From Diplonema japonicum (taxonomy: Eukaryota; Euglenozoa; Diplonemea; Diplonemida; Diplonemidae), in the NCBI GenBank assembly GCA_964019335.1, contig OZ025732.1:186001-250000 (forward strand): a stretch of 64,000 nucleotides of DNA, in the 5' to 3' direction. The position numbers were made by a program, and so were the translations under genes. The notes under the pieces are model-generated. The model was not told the DNA's origin. It ran no database searches and saw only the letters and a program-made list of their open reading frames with translations. This document shows positions 35,009 through 44,461 of this stretch, piece by piece (position 1 is the first letter of the stretch; every line of letters begins with the position of its first letter).

Positions 35009-36754
35009 ATGAAAAGAAAGAGATCAAATGAAGGAATGAACGATATGACAGTGTTCGTGAAGACGGGAGGCGGGGTTCACGATGTGGAAGTGTCTGGGAA
35101 GGAGACGGTGGGGATCCTGTACAAGAAGGCGGGGTGTGCTGCTGGTTTACTCGAAGGCAAGTTCGAACTGGTTTGGGAGGGTGAGGTCCTGGACAGGAAC
35201 GGGGGTGAAGATATCCAGGAACTCGGGCTCGTGGAGGGCAGCGTGGTCCATGTGGAGGCGAAGAAGATGAGAACCGTTCAGCTGGAGGAGCTTGAGAGCT
35301 CAGAAGTGGTTTCAGAGCTTGAGGAGCTTGTGAGAGCTGACCCTGAGCTTGTTCTGGTGGTGGAGGTGGGGAACTCGCCAGCTGTCGAAGTCTTGTCCAT
35401 GAAGACGACAGTCCTTCCTTCTGAACTTCGGTTCCTCGTTGTCACCGACTCCACAGGCTGTGTTACAAGGATAGGCTCTGGGTTTCTTCAAGAGTGCGAC
35501 CACCTGACGTCTGTTGATCTCATCCTCCCCAATGTTTCCACCATTGATGAAAATCTTTTATATGAGTGCAAAAATCTAGAAACCATCAACTTGAATGCGA
35601 TGACCAATCTTTCTTCTATTGGTTGTTACTTCTTGTGTGGGTGCGAAAAACTAGAAACCATCGACTTGAATGCGATGACCAATCTTTCTTCTATTGGTGA
35701 TTGCTTCTTGGAGGGGTGCGTAAAACTAGAAACCATCAACTTGAATGCGATGACCAATCTTTCTTCTATTGGTTATTGCTTCTTGGAGGGGTGCGAAAAA
35801 CTAGAAACCATCAACTTGAATGCGATGACGAATCTTTCTTCCATTGGTCATAACTTCTTGTGTGGGTGCGTAAAACTAGAAACCATCAACTTGAATGCGA
35901 TGACCAATCTTTCTTCTATTGGTGATGGCTTCTTGGAGGGGTGCAAAAAACTAGAAACCATCGACTTGAATGCGATGACCAATCTTTCTTCCATTGGTAA
36001 TTACTTCTTGTGTGAGTGCGTAAAACTAGAAACCATCAACTTGAATGCGATGACCAATCTTTCTTCTATTGGTTGTTACTTCTTGTGTGGGTGCGAAAAA
36101 CTAGAAACCATCGACTTGAATGCGATGACCAATCTTTCTTCTATTGGTGATCGCTTCTTGGAGGGGTGCGTAAAACTAGAAACCATCGACTTGAATGCGA
36201 TGACCAATCTTTCTTCTATTGGTGATTACTTCTTGTTTGGGTGCGAAATACTAGAAACCATCAACTTGAATGCGATGACCAATCTTTCTTCCATTGGTCA
36301 TAACTTCTTGAAGGGGTGCAAAAAACTAGAAACCATCAACTTGAATGCGATGACCAATCTTTCTTCCATTGGTGATTACTTCTTGTTTGGGTGCGAAAAA
36401 CTAGAAACCATCGACTTGAATGCGATGACCAATCTTTCTTCTATTGGTGATTACTTCTTGTCTGGGTGCGAAAAGCTAGAAACCATCAACTTGAATGCGA
36501 TGACCAATCTTTCTTCTATTGGTGATTACTTCTTGTCTGGGTGCGAAAAGCTAGAAACCATCAACTTGAATGCGATGACCAATCTTTCTTCCATTGGTGA
36601 TTACTTCTTGTTTGGGTGCGAAAAACTAGAAACCATCGACTTGAATACGTTGACCAATCTTTCTTCCATTGGTGATGGCTTCTTGGAGGAGTGCGTAAAA
36701 CTAGAAACTGTCGACTTGAATTTAAAAAGAAAAAAAAAAGAAGTCGGTGTTTAG
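35009..36754 (+). CDS. UBL-LRR protein (15 central LRR cassettes)
   Basis: This 581-residue paralogue of the gene at 17,906 has a nearly identical UBL, linker and C-terminus but 15 instead of 10 of the 69-bp LRR units. Only the outer residues of each unit vary: after SSIG the pair is DG, DY, DR, DC, HN, CY, YC or NY; after FL it is FG, EG, SG, CG, KG, CE or EE; after C it is K, E or V followed by K or I. The framework codons are identical, including synonymous positions. No frame break is present. It is likely intracellular with an unknown ligand. Confidence 0.85.
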   Translation: MKRKRSNEGMNDMTVFVKTGGGVHDVEVSGKETVGILYKKAGCAAGLLEGKFELVWEGEVLDRNGGEDIQELGLVEGSVVHVEAKKMRTVQLEELESSEVVSELEELVRADPELVLVVEVGNSPAVEVLSMKTTVLPSELRFLVVTDSTGCVTRIGSGFLQECDHLTSVDLILPNVSTIDENLLYECKNLETINLNAMTNLSSIGCYFLCGCEKLETIDLNAMTNLSSIGDCFLEGCVKLETINLNAMTNLSSIGYCFLEGCEKLETINLNAMTNLSSIGHNFLCGCVKLETINLNAMTNLSSIGDGFLEGCKKLETIDLNAMTNLSSIGNYFLCECVKLETINLNAMTNLSSIGCYFLCGCEKLETIDLNAMTNLSSIGDRFLEGCVKLETIDLNAMTNLSSIGDYFLFGCEILETINLNAMTNLSSIGHNFLKGCKKLETINLNAMTNLSSIGDYFLFGCEKLETIDLNAMTNLSSIGDYFLSGCEKLETINLNAMTNLSSIGDYFLSGCEKLETINLNAMTNLSSIGDYFLFGCEKLETIDLNTLTNLSSIGDGFLEECVKLETVDLNLKRKKKEVGV

Positions 36755-36791
36755 AAAAGAAGAGGGGAAAAAAGAAGAAAAAAGAACACCC

Positions 36792-37203
36792 TGGCGCTGA
36801 GAAACATCTTTGTGGAAAAACCAACGGAAAGCAATCCAATACCTCAAAGACACCGGGGACCTGCCCCCCTCCGCAACAACTCCACAACAACCATCTAACC
36901 TGCTGAAGTAGCATGCCGATCAGAAGGCGGCTGAGGCACTTGTCATTTAATCAGAATCCCGAGATCCCATCCCTGATCCCCAAATAGAGAGTGTACAATC
37001 CTGTTTCTCGCGGAAACAGAGAACCTACCCCCTCCCCACCACAGCACCCGACCAATCAGATGCAGCAGTGTGAAAAAAAAAGCCCCCCTCTCCCCAAACA
37101 AAACAAACAAACAAACATTTCCCCACCCCCGATAACGTATAATGAAGAAAAAATATGGGGGGGAAAGGATTCTGAGGTCCGGCACCCTTAGTAGCCAAAA
37201 AAA
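36792..37203 (+). mobile_element. LINE-B 3' fragment, duplicate of 19,317-19,705
   Basis: It has the same left border to the LRR gene (AAAAAGAACACCCTGGCGCT) and the same internal landmarks. Here the fragment continues past AAAGGATTCTGAGGTCCGGC and ACCCTTAGTAGCC into a poly-A run. It is older than, and was carried along by, the LRR gene duplication. Confidence 0.7.
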
Positions 37204-37600
37204 AAAAAGGAATAAAAAGAATTTTATCATTAAGAATTTTTTATTTTTATTTTTATTTTATTTATTCCTTGTTTTCCCTAAACAATGTTTTGGTCAAAAC
37301 GTTCTTTTTAGGGAAGGAAAAAAAAAAAAAAAAAAAAAAGGAATAAAAAGAAAGAGAAGAAAGCAATTGATTGTCTGCCTCTCTTCTCCCTCTCTATTTT
37401 TATTTTTATTTTAATTTTATTTTATTCACAGGGTGCCCCAACCGGCTTCCTTTAAATCATCGAACATTTTTATTTTTATTTTTATTTTTATTTTTATTTT
37501 TAATCTTAGTTTTAAATTGTGTTTTATTTTTAGTTTTATTTTTAATTTTTTTTTTATTTTGTTGTTTCTTTTTCTTATTTTTCTTTCTATCAGCAACGGT
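37204..37600. repeat. Low-complexity ATTTTT-rich region
   Basis: Repeated TTTTTA units, for example around 37,237-37,262, 37,397-37,430 and 37,466-37,555, alternate with poly-A. I see no gene. Frames that stay open here encode only Phe/Ile/Leu strings and are not credible. Confidence 0.6.
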
Positions 37601-37614
37601 AGAGACGAGGGAGC

Positions 37615-38100
37615 ATCACAGAAGATCAGCATGGGTGCGGCAAAGAACCACCTAAGAAAAGCCAGAAGGCGGGAAATACTAGCAGGGCTGAAAGACGTAC
37701 AATAGGTGGACAGGTGGAACAGAGGCATCAGAGCACCAAAGAAGATGGAAGGGCTGAACAGGAAGGAAGAAGTGCTGATCAGCCAGCTGAAGACTGGGCA
37801 CCATGACCTGCTGAAGGTGGGATACACCGAGCAGCGAATTTGCGTGAAGTGCTGCCCCAACACGAAGCGAACCCTCCAACATCTCTTCCTAGACTGTCCG
37901 TCATCCAAAGCAAGCAGGGACAAACACTTCGACACCCTGACGCTGAGACATCAAGTACCTTGAAGACCGGGAACCTGCCCCCCTCCGCAGCAACCCCGTA
38001 ACAACCACATCCCTGATCCCCAAGAGTGTACAATCCTGTTTCTCGCGGAAACAGAAAACCTACCTATCTACCCCCCACCACAGCAGACACTTCCAACCCA
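37615..38100 (+). mobile_element. LINE-B C-terminal coding fragment plus partial 3' end
   Basis: It reads, with a stop near 37,703, AAKNHLRKARRREILAGLKD, then MDRWNRGIRAPKKMEGLNRK, EEVLISQLKTGHHDLLKVGY, TEQRICVKCCPNTKRTLQHL and FLDCPSSKASRDKHFD. The pattern LxRKEExLxxQLxTGHxxL followed by a Cys/His knuckle is typical after the RT or RNase H region of LINEs. This is the longest coding stretch of LINE-B in the window. It is followed by an ankyrin fragment. Confidence 0.65.
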
Positions 38101-38101
38101 T

Positions 38102-38293
38102 GTGATGGCAAAGAACGATGAAGGGAAGACGGCTCTCGATCTTGTCCCCTCTGATGACAGCGACAAGGCCAAGGCGATGCGATACCTGTTGGAGGACCCG
38201 AGTCTCGCTCATGATCTGGAGCTGTTCGAAAGTGGGAGGGAGCTGAGCGACGTCAGCAGGCTTCCTGTTGTTCAACTGATTTCAAAGTGTTGA
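38102..38293 (+). pseudogene. Ankyrin 3' fragment of the UBL-ankyrin family
   Basis: It encodes AKNDEGKTALDLVPSDDSDK, then AMRYLLEDPSLAHDL and RLPVVQLISKC-stop. It is nearly the same piece as 19,706-19,920 and is also joined to a LINE-B 3' end. The stretch from 38,294 to about 38,610 shows no gene. Confidence 0.7.
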
Positions 38294-38609
38294 ATCTATT
38301 TTAAGACGATAGCACGATCGGTGCCGATCAAGGCAGAGCCACACCACCCAGTATAGTGTGAATGGAGAAAAGGAAACAAGATAAAGAATTTACCACGTCT
38401 TCGTATTTCTAAAATATAAAAAGGATAGAAAACACAAACGTCCGATCTTCGCGTCCCCGAAGGTCACCCACTCGATCCTAGAGGAACAAATGCGAACGCA
38501 TTGCATCCTCAACAACTCGCTAGTTGGTTTCACGCCCAAGCTGCTGAGAAGATACTACGACGGGCCTAAGGCACTACCACGACAGAAGGGATCAAACACT
38601 AGAGGGATG

Positions 38610-39272
38610 ATGCGTACGAAACAGCACTTCACCGGGCCACTTCGGAGGAGGTGGCGGCTGTTCTCTTGAGACACAATGCAGATGTCAACGCAGAAGACGG
38701 TGACAGTGTTCCTGTCATTCACCATGCAGCACATTGGGGGCATCTTGTTGGCAAGCTTTCTGTACTTCTGAAACACAATGCAGATGTGAATGCGAGAGAC
38801 TGGGATGGAAGGACGGCTCTTCATGGCTCGTATGTTCACCCCTCTGCTGTACACCTTCTTCTTGAACAACATCGAGGCAAAAGACAACAGGGGAGGAACA
38901 CCCCTTTTCGTGGCTAATGTTTTAGAGGTGGCGGAAGCACTTCTTGAGCACAATGCTGATGTGAAGGCGAGGGACAATAGAGGGAACACGTGTCTGCACT
39001 ACGCTGTGTTAAGACATGGGATCGAAGTGTTACCCGCTCTGCTGAGACACAATGCAGATGTGACGGCAAGGAACGATGACGGGAAGACGGCTCTCGATCT
39101 TGTCCCCTCTGATGATGAGGACATTACCAAAGCGATGCGATACCTGTTGGAGGACCCGAGTCTCGCTCATGACCTGGAGCTGTTCGAAAGTGGGAGGGAG
39201 CTGAGCGACGTTAGCAGGCTTCCTGTTGTTCAACTGATTTCAGAGTATAGCAGAAGACAACGGCAAAGATGA
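38610..39272 (+). pseudogene. Ankyrin-repeat pseudogene, 5' truncated, one frameshift
   Basis: It starts within a repeat (ALHRATSEEVAAVLLRHNAD), continues VIHHAAHWGHLVGKLSVLLK, HNADVNARDWDGRTALHG and HPSAVHLLLEQ. About 12 bases are lost around 38,868, shifting the frame at AACAACATCGAGGCAAAAGA. The rest (AEALLEHNADVKARDNRGNT to RLPVVQLISEYS) is open to the TGA at 39,270-39,272. The UBL half is missing. Confidence 0.7.
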
Positions 39273-39295
39273 AAGATGGCAAGAGGACACCGAAG

Positions 39296-39446
39296 AGACC
39301 ACCGACAAGCCACCGACTAACCGTCTACCTAGCAAGCCATTCAAAGCAGCAGGAAAAGGACAAATAAGGTGTAAACAAATAGAAGAAAAAGAACAGAAAG
39401 AAATAAATAAAAGCAGAAGAACGTAAGCCCCAACAACCCTCGTTCC
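39296..39446 (+). repeat. Dispersed non-coding repeat, copy 1
   Basis: CACCGACTAACCGTCTACCT, AGCAAGCCATTCAAAG, GTGTAAACAAATAGAA and CCCCAACAACCCTC recur in order at 51,405-51,545. It is A-rich with no coding potential. Confidence 0.5.
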
Positions 39447-39450
39447 TGTT

Positions 39451-39766
39451 CGTCCCGGGTATGACGTTAAACTGCGTCCGCCGACGCATTTGGGTCAACA
39501 TTCTCTGATGACCAAGCCGTCTTTTTCCGTTTCTTCTCCCCTTCTCTTTGTTATGTTATTTTCATTATTCTTTCTGGCGATAGACTGATACGGGCCATGG
39601 AAGCAACCTCTGCTTAATTCCTGGTACGTGGGAGGCTCCTCTTGAGGATGTCAGTCACCTTTTCCCTTTTTTACTCGACTCTCTGTTTTCGTATGCAGTA
39701 TTTATTCTTTCCCACCCCTTTCTATCTATTTCTTCGCTTCTTCATCCTAACTTAAAACCATTTCAG
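39451..39766 (+). mobile_element. Short PLE-A tail unit (introner-like), copy
   Basis: This 316-bp unit starts CGTCCCGGGTATGACGTTAA and ends TTTCAG, almost exactly the unit found as an intron at 43,126-43,445. The flanks share only CAACCC, so a target duplication is uncertain. A poly-C run follows at once. Confidence 0.75.
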
Positions 39767-39800
39767 CAACCCCCCCCCCCCCCCCCCCCACTAGGGCTAT

Positions 39801-40903
39801 TGAAATGGTTTTAAGTTAGGATGAAGAAGCGAAGAAATAGATAAAAAGGGGTGGGAAAGAATAAATACTGCATACGAAAACAGAGAGTCGAGTAAAAAAG
39901 GGAAAAGGTGACTGACATCCTCAAGAGGAGCCTCCCACGTACCAGGAATTAAGCAGAGGTTGCTTCCATGGCCCGTATCAGTCTATCGCCAGAAAGAATA
40001 ATGAAAATAACATAACAAAGAGAAGGGGAGAAGAAACGGAAAAAGACGGCTTGGTCATCAGAGAATGTTGACCCAAATGTGTCGGCGGACGCAGTTTAAC
40101 GTCATACCCGGGACGGAAACCATGTTGGGAAAGCAGAAGGGAAGTTAAGAGTCAAGAAGTGGAAAAGGAAAAGGTGGAAACTAAAATCATAGGGTGCGAG
40201 GTCTGTGAGACCCTGCATAGCCTATCGCCCTCGTAGCACGCCGGGCCGGCACTCCTACATTGCGTAGGGTCGTCTCCAGTAGTTCCTAGTTGTAGGAGTT
40301 CAGCACAGTCGACCACTGTGACTCGCTGTAGTAGAGGGTCCCTGCCCCCACGAAGTCAGCGAGTAGGGCTGCCACAGTCGGATACGACTTGTCCTTGAAC
40401 CCTTGGGTCTGCAACCGAAAGCCCTGTTCCTGGCGGGAAGCGTAGAGCCACGTCGAGTCATAACAGACCAGCAGACACGGGATCGCGACGCGTGTGTCGA
40501 GGGGGACCGTGACCATGGGGGTCTCACCCAGGAAGTGTGTGCAAGCCCTGGACATGCAGCTGAGGTCAAAGACGGCCTCGCCCTGGGAAAGGAAGCCCAG
40601 GTGTCGAAGCTCATCCAGGTCCTCAGGGCCGTCGACGTCTGCTTCCCTGGTGAGCCTCTTAAGGGCGACAAGTCCAGTGACTCTGGTGTTCGGCCTCGTC
40701 GCGGCGAGATCCCGTTTGGCCGCGGGAAGGGCGGGGCCGTCTTCGGGTTCCGGGCGTTTGTTCCTCTCCCCGTTGTAGGTGAGCAGGAGAGGGGTCCTCC
40801 CTGGAGTCCTAGTCTCGTCACCTCTTGGGGCCTCGGAACCGAAGAGTGGGTGTTTCCAGCCGCCTTGGGCGAAGAACTCCGACCACCACTGTTGCTGGCA
40901 AGA
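39801..40903 (-). mobile_element. PLE-A 3' portion, minus strand
   Basis: On the minus strand it encodes QQQWWSEFFAQGGWKHPLFG to the C-terminal LNSYN (stop at 40,286-40,288), then the full 3' tail ending ATTTCA at 39,801, one base short of the usual G. With the plus-strand tail at 39,451-39,766 it forms a large inverted repeat around a 22-base poly-C run. The 5' border runs into GTTTCC repeats. This copy has the C-terminal domain without frame breaks. Confidence 0.8.
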
Positions 40904-41072
40904 AACGTTTCCGTTTCCGTTCCCGTTCCCGTTCCCGTTTCCGTTTCCATACTTTTCAAAATTCTTATGGAAACGCGTTTCCTTCTTAAGGAAACATAAG
41001 GAAACGTTTCCGTTTCCGTTTCCGTTTCCGTTTCCCTTTTTTTCAAAAAATGCATGGAAACGCGTTTCCATG
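40904..41072. repeat. GTTTCC / GGAAAC hexamer array with palindromic cores
   Basis: Runs of GTTTCC and GTTCCC alternate with the palindromic joints GAAACGTTTC and GGAAACGCGTTTCC. A shorter relative is at 45,565-45,612. It lies between the minus-strand PLE-A and the start of a UBL-ankyrin gene. It does not look like a terminal telomere because it is internal and bidirectional. Confidence 0.65.
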
Positions 41073-41137
41073 CCAGCATAGCAGCGAGCCCCCACTTGCA
41101 TCAATAGGAAAAGAAAGAAAAAGAAAAAAGAAAGAAA

Positions 41138-42436
41138 ATGAAAAGAAAGAGGTCAGATGAAGGAATGAACGATATGACAGTGTTCGTGAAGACTGGAGGC
41201 GGGGTTCACGATGTGGAAGTGTTGGGAAAGGACCTATACAAGAAGGTGGGGTGTGCTGCTAGTTTAATCGAAACCATGAAAGGAAGCGAAGGACCATCGG
41301 CAGTGACGCTGCAGGCGAGGCTCCCCACCTCTGAGACCATCAGCATTGAGGCAGTGGCTTCGGAGGAGATGAAGAAGGTGAAGGAGAGGATCGCATCGAT
41401 GGGAGGGTTGGATGTGGACAGCTTCACCCTCACCTTCGATGGGGAGGTGGTGGCGGCGACGGCTGCTGACGACGGCGGTGGACAGCTTGTCGGAGATCTT
41501 CCTTTTGAGGATGGAAGCATGCTTGAAGTGGTGGTGAGCAAGAGGCAGGCGGCTCTGTTGAAGCTTTCAGAGATAGGGATCGAAGTGAAAGGAAGGAAAT
41601 TGTACAGGACACTTGATGCCTTTTCCGATTTGATGAGCAAGGGGGACGAAATAGCAGATGAGAAGATGTGCGAGGTTGTGAACCTTCTCCTGGATGCTGG
41701 GGTGAGTGGTGGGGAGGAGCAGGCCCTTCACATGACGGCCCAGCACAATCTTCCTTCTTGTGTGGATGTCCTCTTGACTCGCACTTCTGTGGACGTGAAT
41801 TCAGAAGTAGAGCTTACTGACGATTGGGGTGAAACCCATACAGCACTTCACCGGGCCACTTCGGAGGTGGCGGCTGTTCTCATCTCGAGACACAATGCAG
41901 ATGTCAATGCAAGAGACAGGGAAGGTGTACCTGTCATTCACTATGTAGCACGTTGGAGTTCGTTGGGCAAGCTTTCTGTACTTCTGGAGCACAACGCAGA
42001 TGTGAATGCAAGAGACAAGAGAGGAAGGACGGCTCTTCATGTCTCCTCTGCTGTGGTTCACCTGCTACCAAAGGTTCACCTGCTTCTTGAACACAAGGCG
42101 GACATCGAGGCAAAAGACAACAAGGGAAGAACACCCCTTTTCTCGGCTAGTACAGAGCCAGCAAAGGCACTTCTTGAGCGCAATGCTGATATGAGGGCAA
42201 GGGACAATAGAGGGAACACGTGTCTGCACCACGCTGTTAAAAGAAGAATGTTCGAAGTGTTACCTGTTCTGCTGAGACACAATGCAGATGTGACGGCAAG
42301 GAACGATGAAGGGAAGACGGCTCTCGATCTTATCCCTTTTGATGGCAGGGACAAGGTCGAGGTCAGGGCGATGCGACACCTGCTGTTGCAGAACCTTCAG
42401 CAACTAGGGCGAAACACTTCGACACCCTTACACTAA
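41138..42436 (+). CDS. UBL-ankyrin repeat protein with composite N-terminus
   Basis: The 432-residue protein starts MKRKRSDEGMNDMTVFVKTG. It begins with the first strand region of the LRR-type UBL (VFVKTGGGVHDVEVLGKDLY) and then enters the ANK-type UBL (MKGSEGPSAVTLQARLPTSE to LPFEDGSMLEVVV), so one UBL start is grafted on the other. About seven ankyrin repeats follow (HNADVNARDREGVPVIHYVA, LLEHKADIEAKDNKGRTPLF). The end is unusual: the family tail AMRYLLEDPSLAHDL is replaced by AMRHLLLQNLQQLGRNTSTP-LH, whose last codons (AAACACTTCGACACCCTTAC) come from a LINE-B end. The frame is intact; expression is plausible. Confidence 0.82.
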   Translation: MKRKRSDEGMNDMTVFVKTGGGVHDVEVLGKDLYKKVGCAASLIETMKGSEGPSAVTLQARLPTSETISIEAVASEEMKKVKERIASMGGLDVDSFTLTFDGEVVAATAADDGGGQLVGDLPFEDGSMLEVVVSKRQAALLKLSEIGIEVKGRKLYRTLDAFSDLMSKGDEIADEKMCEVVNLLLDAGVSGGEEQALHMTAQHNLPSCVDVLLTRTSVDVNSEVELTDDWGETHTALHRATSEVAAVLISRHNADVNARDREGVPVIHYVARWSSLGKLSVLLEHNADVNARDKRGRTALHVSSAVVHLLPKVHLLLEHKADIEAKDNKGRTPLFSASTEPAKALLERNADMRARDNRGNTCLHHAVKRRMFEVLPVLLRHNADVTARNDEGKTALDLIPFDGRDKVEVRAMRHLLLQNLQQLGRNTSTPLH

Positions 42437-42632
42437 AACACATCATTGGGAACATAGGGTGGTCCTCAAGTACTTAGGTAAGGAAAAAAAGAAAGGTGGG
42501 ATATCCCCTAGCGACATTCTTTTTTATAATAGATTCATTCAACTTCAGGTATCCCAGTGTCTCTTTTTTATTTTTTCGTTTACTTTTTGCTTCTTCTCCA
42601 TAGCTTACTTTTTTAAAAGGATACCACATAAC

Positions 42633-42815
42633 CATGAAGGGCAGTGAAGGACCATCGGCAGTGACTTGAGGCAGTGGCTTCGGAGGAGATGAAGAAGGTG
42701 AAGGAGAGGATCGCATCGATGGGAGGGTTGGATGTGGACATCTTCACCCTCACCTTCGATGGGGTGGTGGTGGCGGCGACGGCTGCTGACGACGGCGGTG
42801 GACAGCTTGTCGTGT
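42633..42815 (+). pseudogene. UBL domain scrap
   Basis: ATGAAGGGCAGTGAAGGACC starts like a UBL-ankyrin gene, but a deletion removes about 40 bases (GTGACTTGAGGCAGTGGC) and creates a stop. The UBL continues to GGTGGACAGCTTGTCG and is then cut by an acceptor-tail fragment. Confidence 0.7.
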
Positions 42816-42896
42816 AGGCTCCTCTTGAGGATGTCAGTCACTTTTTCCCTTTTTATCCATTTTTTCGCTTCTCTATTCTGACTTAAAATCATTTCA
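42814..42896 (+). repeat. PLE-A-type tail, internally deleted
   Basis: TAGGCTCCTCTTGAGGATGT, CAGTCACTTTTTCCC, TTTTTCGCTTCTCTATTCTG, ACTTAAAATCATTTCA ends one base short of the usual G. It lacks the CGTATGCAGTATTTATTC block. It is inserted in the UBL scrap upstream. Confidence 0.6.
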
Positions 42897-43034
42897 ATAA
42901 CCCGTATGCTAACTACTTCGTTCCTATCATAGTGAATTGTTTTTTGTTCTATCTTTTTTATTTTCTTTTATTTTTTTCCGAACTCTGATTTAATCAGGAC
43001 AAAAAAAAAGAAAAAGAAAGAAAACAAAAGAACC

Positions 43035-44370
43035 ATGAGCTTCTCGAGGTACATCGGCAGGAAGACCATCGCCAAGGCAGCTGTGCTCTCCGTCTTGTGG
43101 GGTGTGTGCCTGTATTTCGTGGTGATCTCCGTCCCGGGTATGACGTTAAACTGCGTCCGCCGACACATTTGGGTCAACATTCTCTGATGACCAAGCCGTC
43201 TTTTTCCGTTTCTTCTCCCCTTCTCTTTGTTATGTTATTTTCATTATTCTTTCTGGCGATAGACTGATACGGGCCATGGAAGCAACCTCTGCTTAATTCC
43301 TGGTACGTGGGAGGCTCCTCTTGAGGATGTCAGTCACCTTTTCCCTTTTTTACTCGACTCTCTGTTTTCGTATGCAGTATTTATTCTTTCCCACCCCTTT
43401 TTATCTATTTCTTCGCTTCTTCATCCTAACTTAAAACCATTTCAGGTGCCTGTATTTCGTGGTGAAGCTGTCCACAGAGTTCAGCAGCACGGGGCGGAAG
43501 AACACAGCCAATTTGAAAATGGAGAGGGTGAAGACTATGGAACCACCGTTTTTCATGATATCTACCCAGGTGCCGGTTGGAGGGTGCAGGTACAGACTGA
43601 AGAAATGCGAATTTGTACAGGACACGGGCAGCGCGAATTTCACCAGAACAGACTGCAGCCCGGCCGTTCTCGAAAAAAGCTACCAGACAAAAACCTCCCT
43701 CCTCAACGCCACCATAGCCAGGGAGCTGGGCGTGCTGTTCAGCTCTCCATTTGATATGTTGAACCTGCAGTTCGATCTAGTCCACAGTGGGAATAGTTCC
43801 GTGGCGATGAACCCTCAGGCCTGTGGTCTCACAGATCCTGATACACATGAAAGATCACAATTCGTCCTACCCATCGGGGACCATGTGGCCATAGGTGCGA
43901 TTGAGCGGAACGATGCAAACATGGATCTGAACCGGTTCGGTGTGCCTTCGTACATAGGGTACGGGCAGATGGCACACTTCACCTTCTCCCTCGAGCAGGA
44001 GATCTTCATCGGGAGCAGCAAGCCTCAGAACACCACCACGTTCGGACTCTCGCAGTTTCCGAAGTACCCGGACCACAACGAGTTCGAGCTTCGCATCAGC
44101 GCTGCGTCGTTTCTCGTCCGCCGTATTGTTCACAAGGAAGGCCAGTCGCTCATCGACCTCATGGGAGGGATCTTCGGGTGGGTCGGTGTACTCACAGGAG
44201 CGTGTATCCACAGTCTGTTCTCCACCGTTGTCGACATGGCCACGAAGCCCAAGAACGGACGGCAGAAACAAGTTAAAGAAGCCGACGACGAAAGAAGCGG
44301 CTTGAACTATGCCATTCTAGAAGAGGAAAGGTGCAAATCGGTTTCTTCCCTTCCTGTTCACCAGATATGA
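43035..44370 (+). CDS. Two-pass membrane glycoprotein, split by a retroelement-derived intron
   Basis: The exons are inferred as 43,035-43,105 and 43,446-44,370, giving 331 residues. Exon 1 encodes MSFSRYIGRKTIAKAAVLSV and LWG; exon 2 continues VCLYFVVKLSTEFSSTGRKN. The intronless paralogue at 46,102 has LSLLWGVCVYFVVKLSHEYQ in the same place, which fixes the splice. Topology: a short N-terminus, TM1 at about 16-32, a large Cys-containing loop with N-x-S/T sites (LLNATIAREL, GNSSVAM, NTTTF), then a second hydrophobic segment after RRIVHKEGQSLIDLMGGIFG. The short-tail/large-ectodomain layout resembles ion-channel-like or ER-cycling proteins, but I cannot assign a family. Confidence 0.8.
43106..43445 (+). 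mobile_element. PLE-A tail inserted as a GT-AG intron (introner-like), 20-bp target duplication
   Basis: GTGCCTGTATTTCGTGGTGA occurs at 43,106-43,125 and 43,446-43,465. Between the copies lies the 320-bp PLE-A tail unit (43,126-43,445), from TCTCCGTCCCGGGTATGACG to CATTTCAG. Splicing from the GT that opens the left duplication to the AG that ends the element removes 340 bases and rebuilds GGT-GTG-TGC-CTG without any change to the ancestral coding sequence. Unspliced, translation would end at a TGA within the element near 43,187. Confidence 0.85.
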
Positions 44371-44461
44371 GTTATAATTCTTTAGTCCGGTCGATGGCTC
44401 GATAGTCACTAGTTCCATATCCGTTTAAGAAGTTCCATTTTCTTCGGTCGAGGGGTATTAT

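Noticed and set aside
35570-36720. The 69-bp direct repeats as a CRISPR-like or satellite array
   Set aside because: They keep the reading frame throughout and encode LRR units inside a complete protein; there are no spacers.
40904-41072. A chromosome end or telomere at the GTTTCC array
   Set aside because: The repeats run in both directions and lie between a retroelement and a gene.
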